This document shows positions 60,837-64,000 of a stretch of 64,000 bases of DNA, one piece after another (the stretch's first letter is position 1; each line of letters begins with the position of its first letter). Origin of the DNA: SIG77 sp045589595. GTDB taxonomy: Bacteria > Verrucomicrobiota > Lentisphaeria > Victivallales > UBA1829. The DNA is taken from positions 92,424 through 156,423 of the forward strand of contig JAZNPK010000043.1 of assembly GCA_045589595.1 (NCBI GenBank). The letters are read 5' to 3'. The position numbers and the translations under genes were made by a program. The notes under the pieces are model-generated. The model saw only the letters and a list, made by a program, of their open reading frames with translations, ran no database searches and was not told where the DNA came from.

Positions 60837-64000
<3,164 letters not shown>

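Overview
The window looks like chromosomal DNA of a Gram-negative, saccharolytic member of the PVC group, most likely a Lentisphaeria/Victivallales-type bacterium. This is inference. It rests on a KDO transferase (WaaA), which implies LPS and an outer membrane, on the density of secreted SGNH esterases and glycan-degradation proteins, on an ExbB/ExbD plus DUF4159 operon with very large secreted TPR proteins, and on moderate-to-high GC with strong sigma-70-type promoters (TTGAAA/TTGACA, 16-17 bp, TATATT).

Layout. (1) 1-2084: a NB-ARC/TPR STAND ATPase cut by the left edge. (2) 2238-12051: mostly minus-strand accessory metabolism: a DNA glycosylase, an M20 amidohydrolase, a Gfo/Idh/MocA oxidoreductase and a zinc-less MDR dehydrogenase in one operon; an EamA half-transporter with an SGNH hydrolase; an unknown barrel-like protein; a decayed patch at 9430-10446 (metallophosphoesterase pseudogene and IS4-type transposase remnant); a PQ-loop-like membrane protein; and a GH99-like/WbsX protein. 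(3) 12236-16297: a 1353-residue cell-surface-like protein with a C39-like cysteine peptidase domain and 11 tandem beta-sandwich repeats. (4) 16367-26197: two carbohydrate-esterase/glycosidase clusters read divergently from a shared intergenic region, then a sialate O-acetylesterase. (5) 26282-29078: the pyrR-pyrB-pyrC pyrimidine operon, preceded by a remarkable cloverleaf-forming palindrome (29203-29350). (6) 29464-34887: a secreted SGNH hydrolase, a ceramidase-like protein with waaA, and a thioester-reductase-like SDR.

(7) 35252-51763 is the most distinctive block: eight same-strand genes with short gaps behind one promoter. They encode a 2585-residue exported TPR/PA14/beta-repeat protein, two further exported TPR proteins, ExbB, two ExbD paralogues, a TolA/TonB-like stub without a C-terminal receptor-binding domain, and an 882-residue multi-TM protein ending in DUF4159. 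Together they look like a proton-driven envelope machine related to Tol/TonB, with its own large periplasmic or surface partners.

(8) 51885-64000 is the conserved information-processing block: tRNA-Thr(GGT), tuf, rpmG, tRNA-Trp(CCA), secE, nusG, rplK, rplA, rplJ, rplL, an attenuator-like hairpin, rpoB and the start of rpoC, which runs off the right edge. Within it, EF-Tu has an altered and lengthened switch I, L33 has lost one zinc-site cysteine, and RpoB has Asn at the position of E. coli His526 in the rifampicin site.
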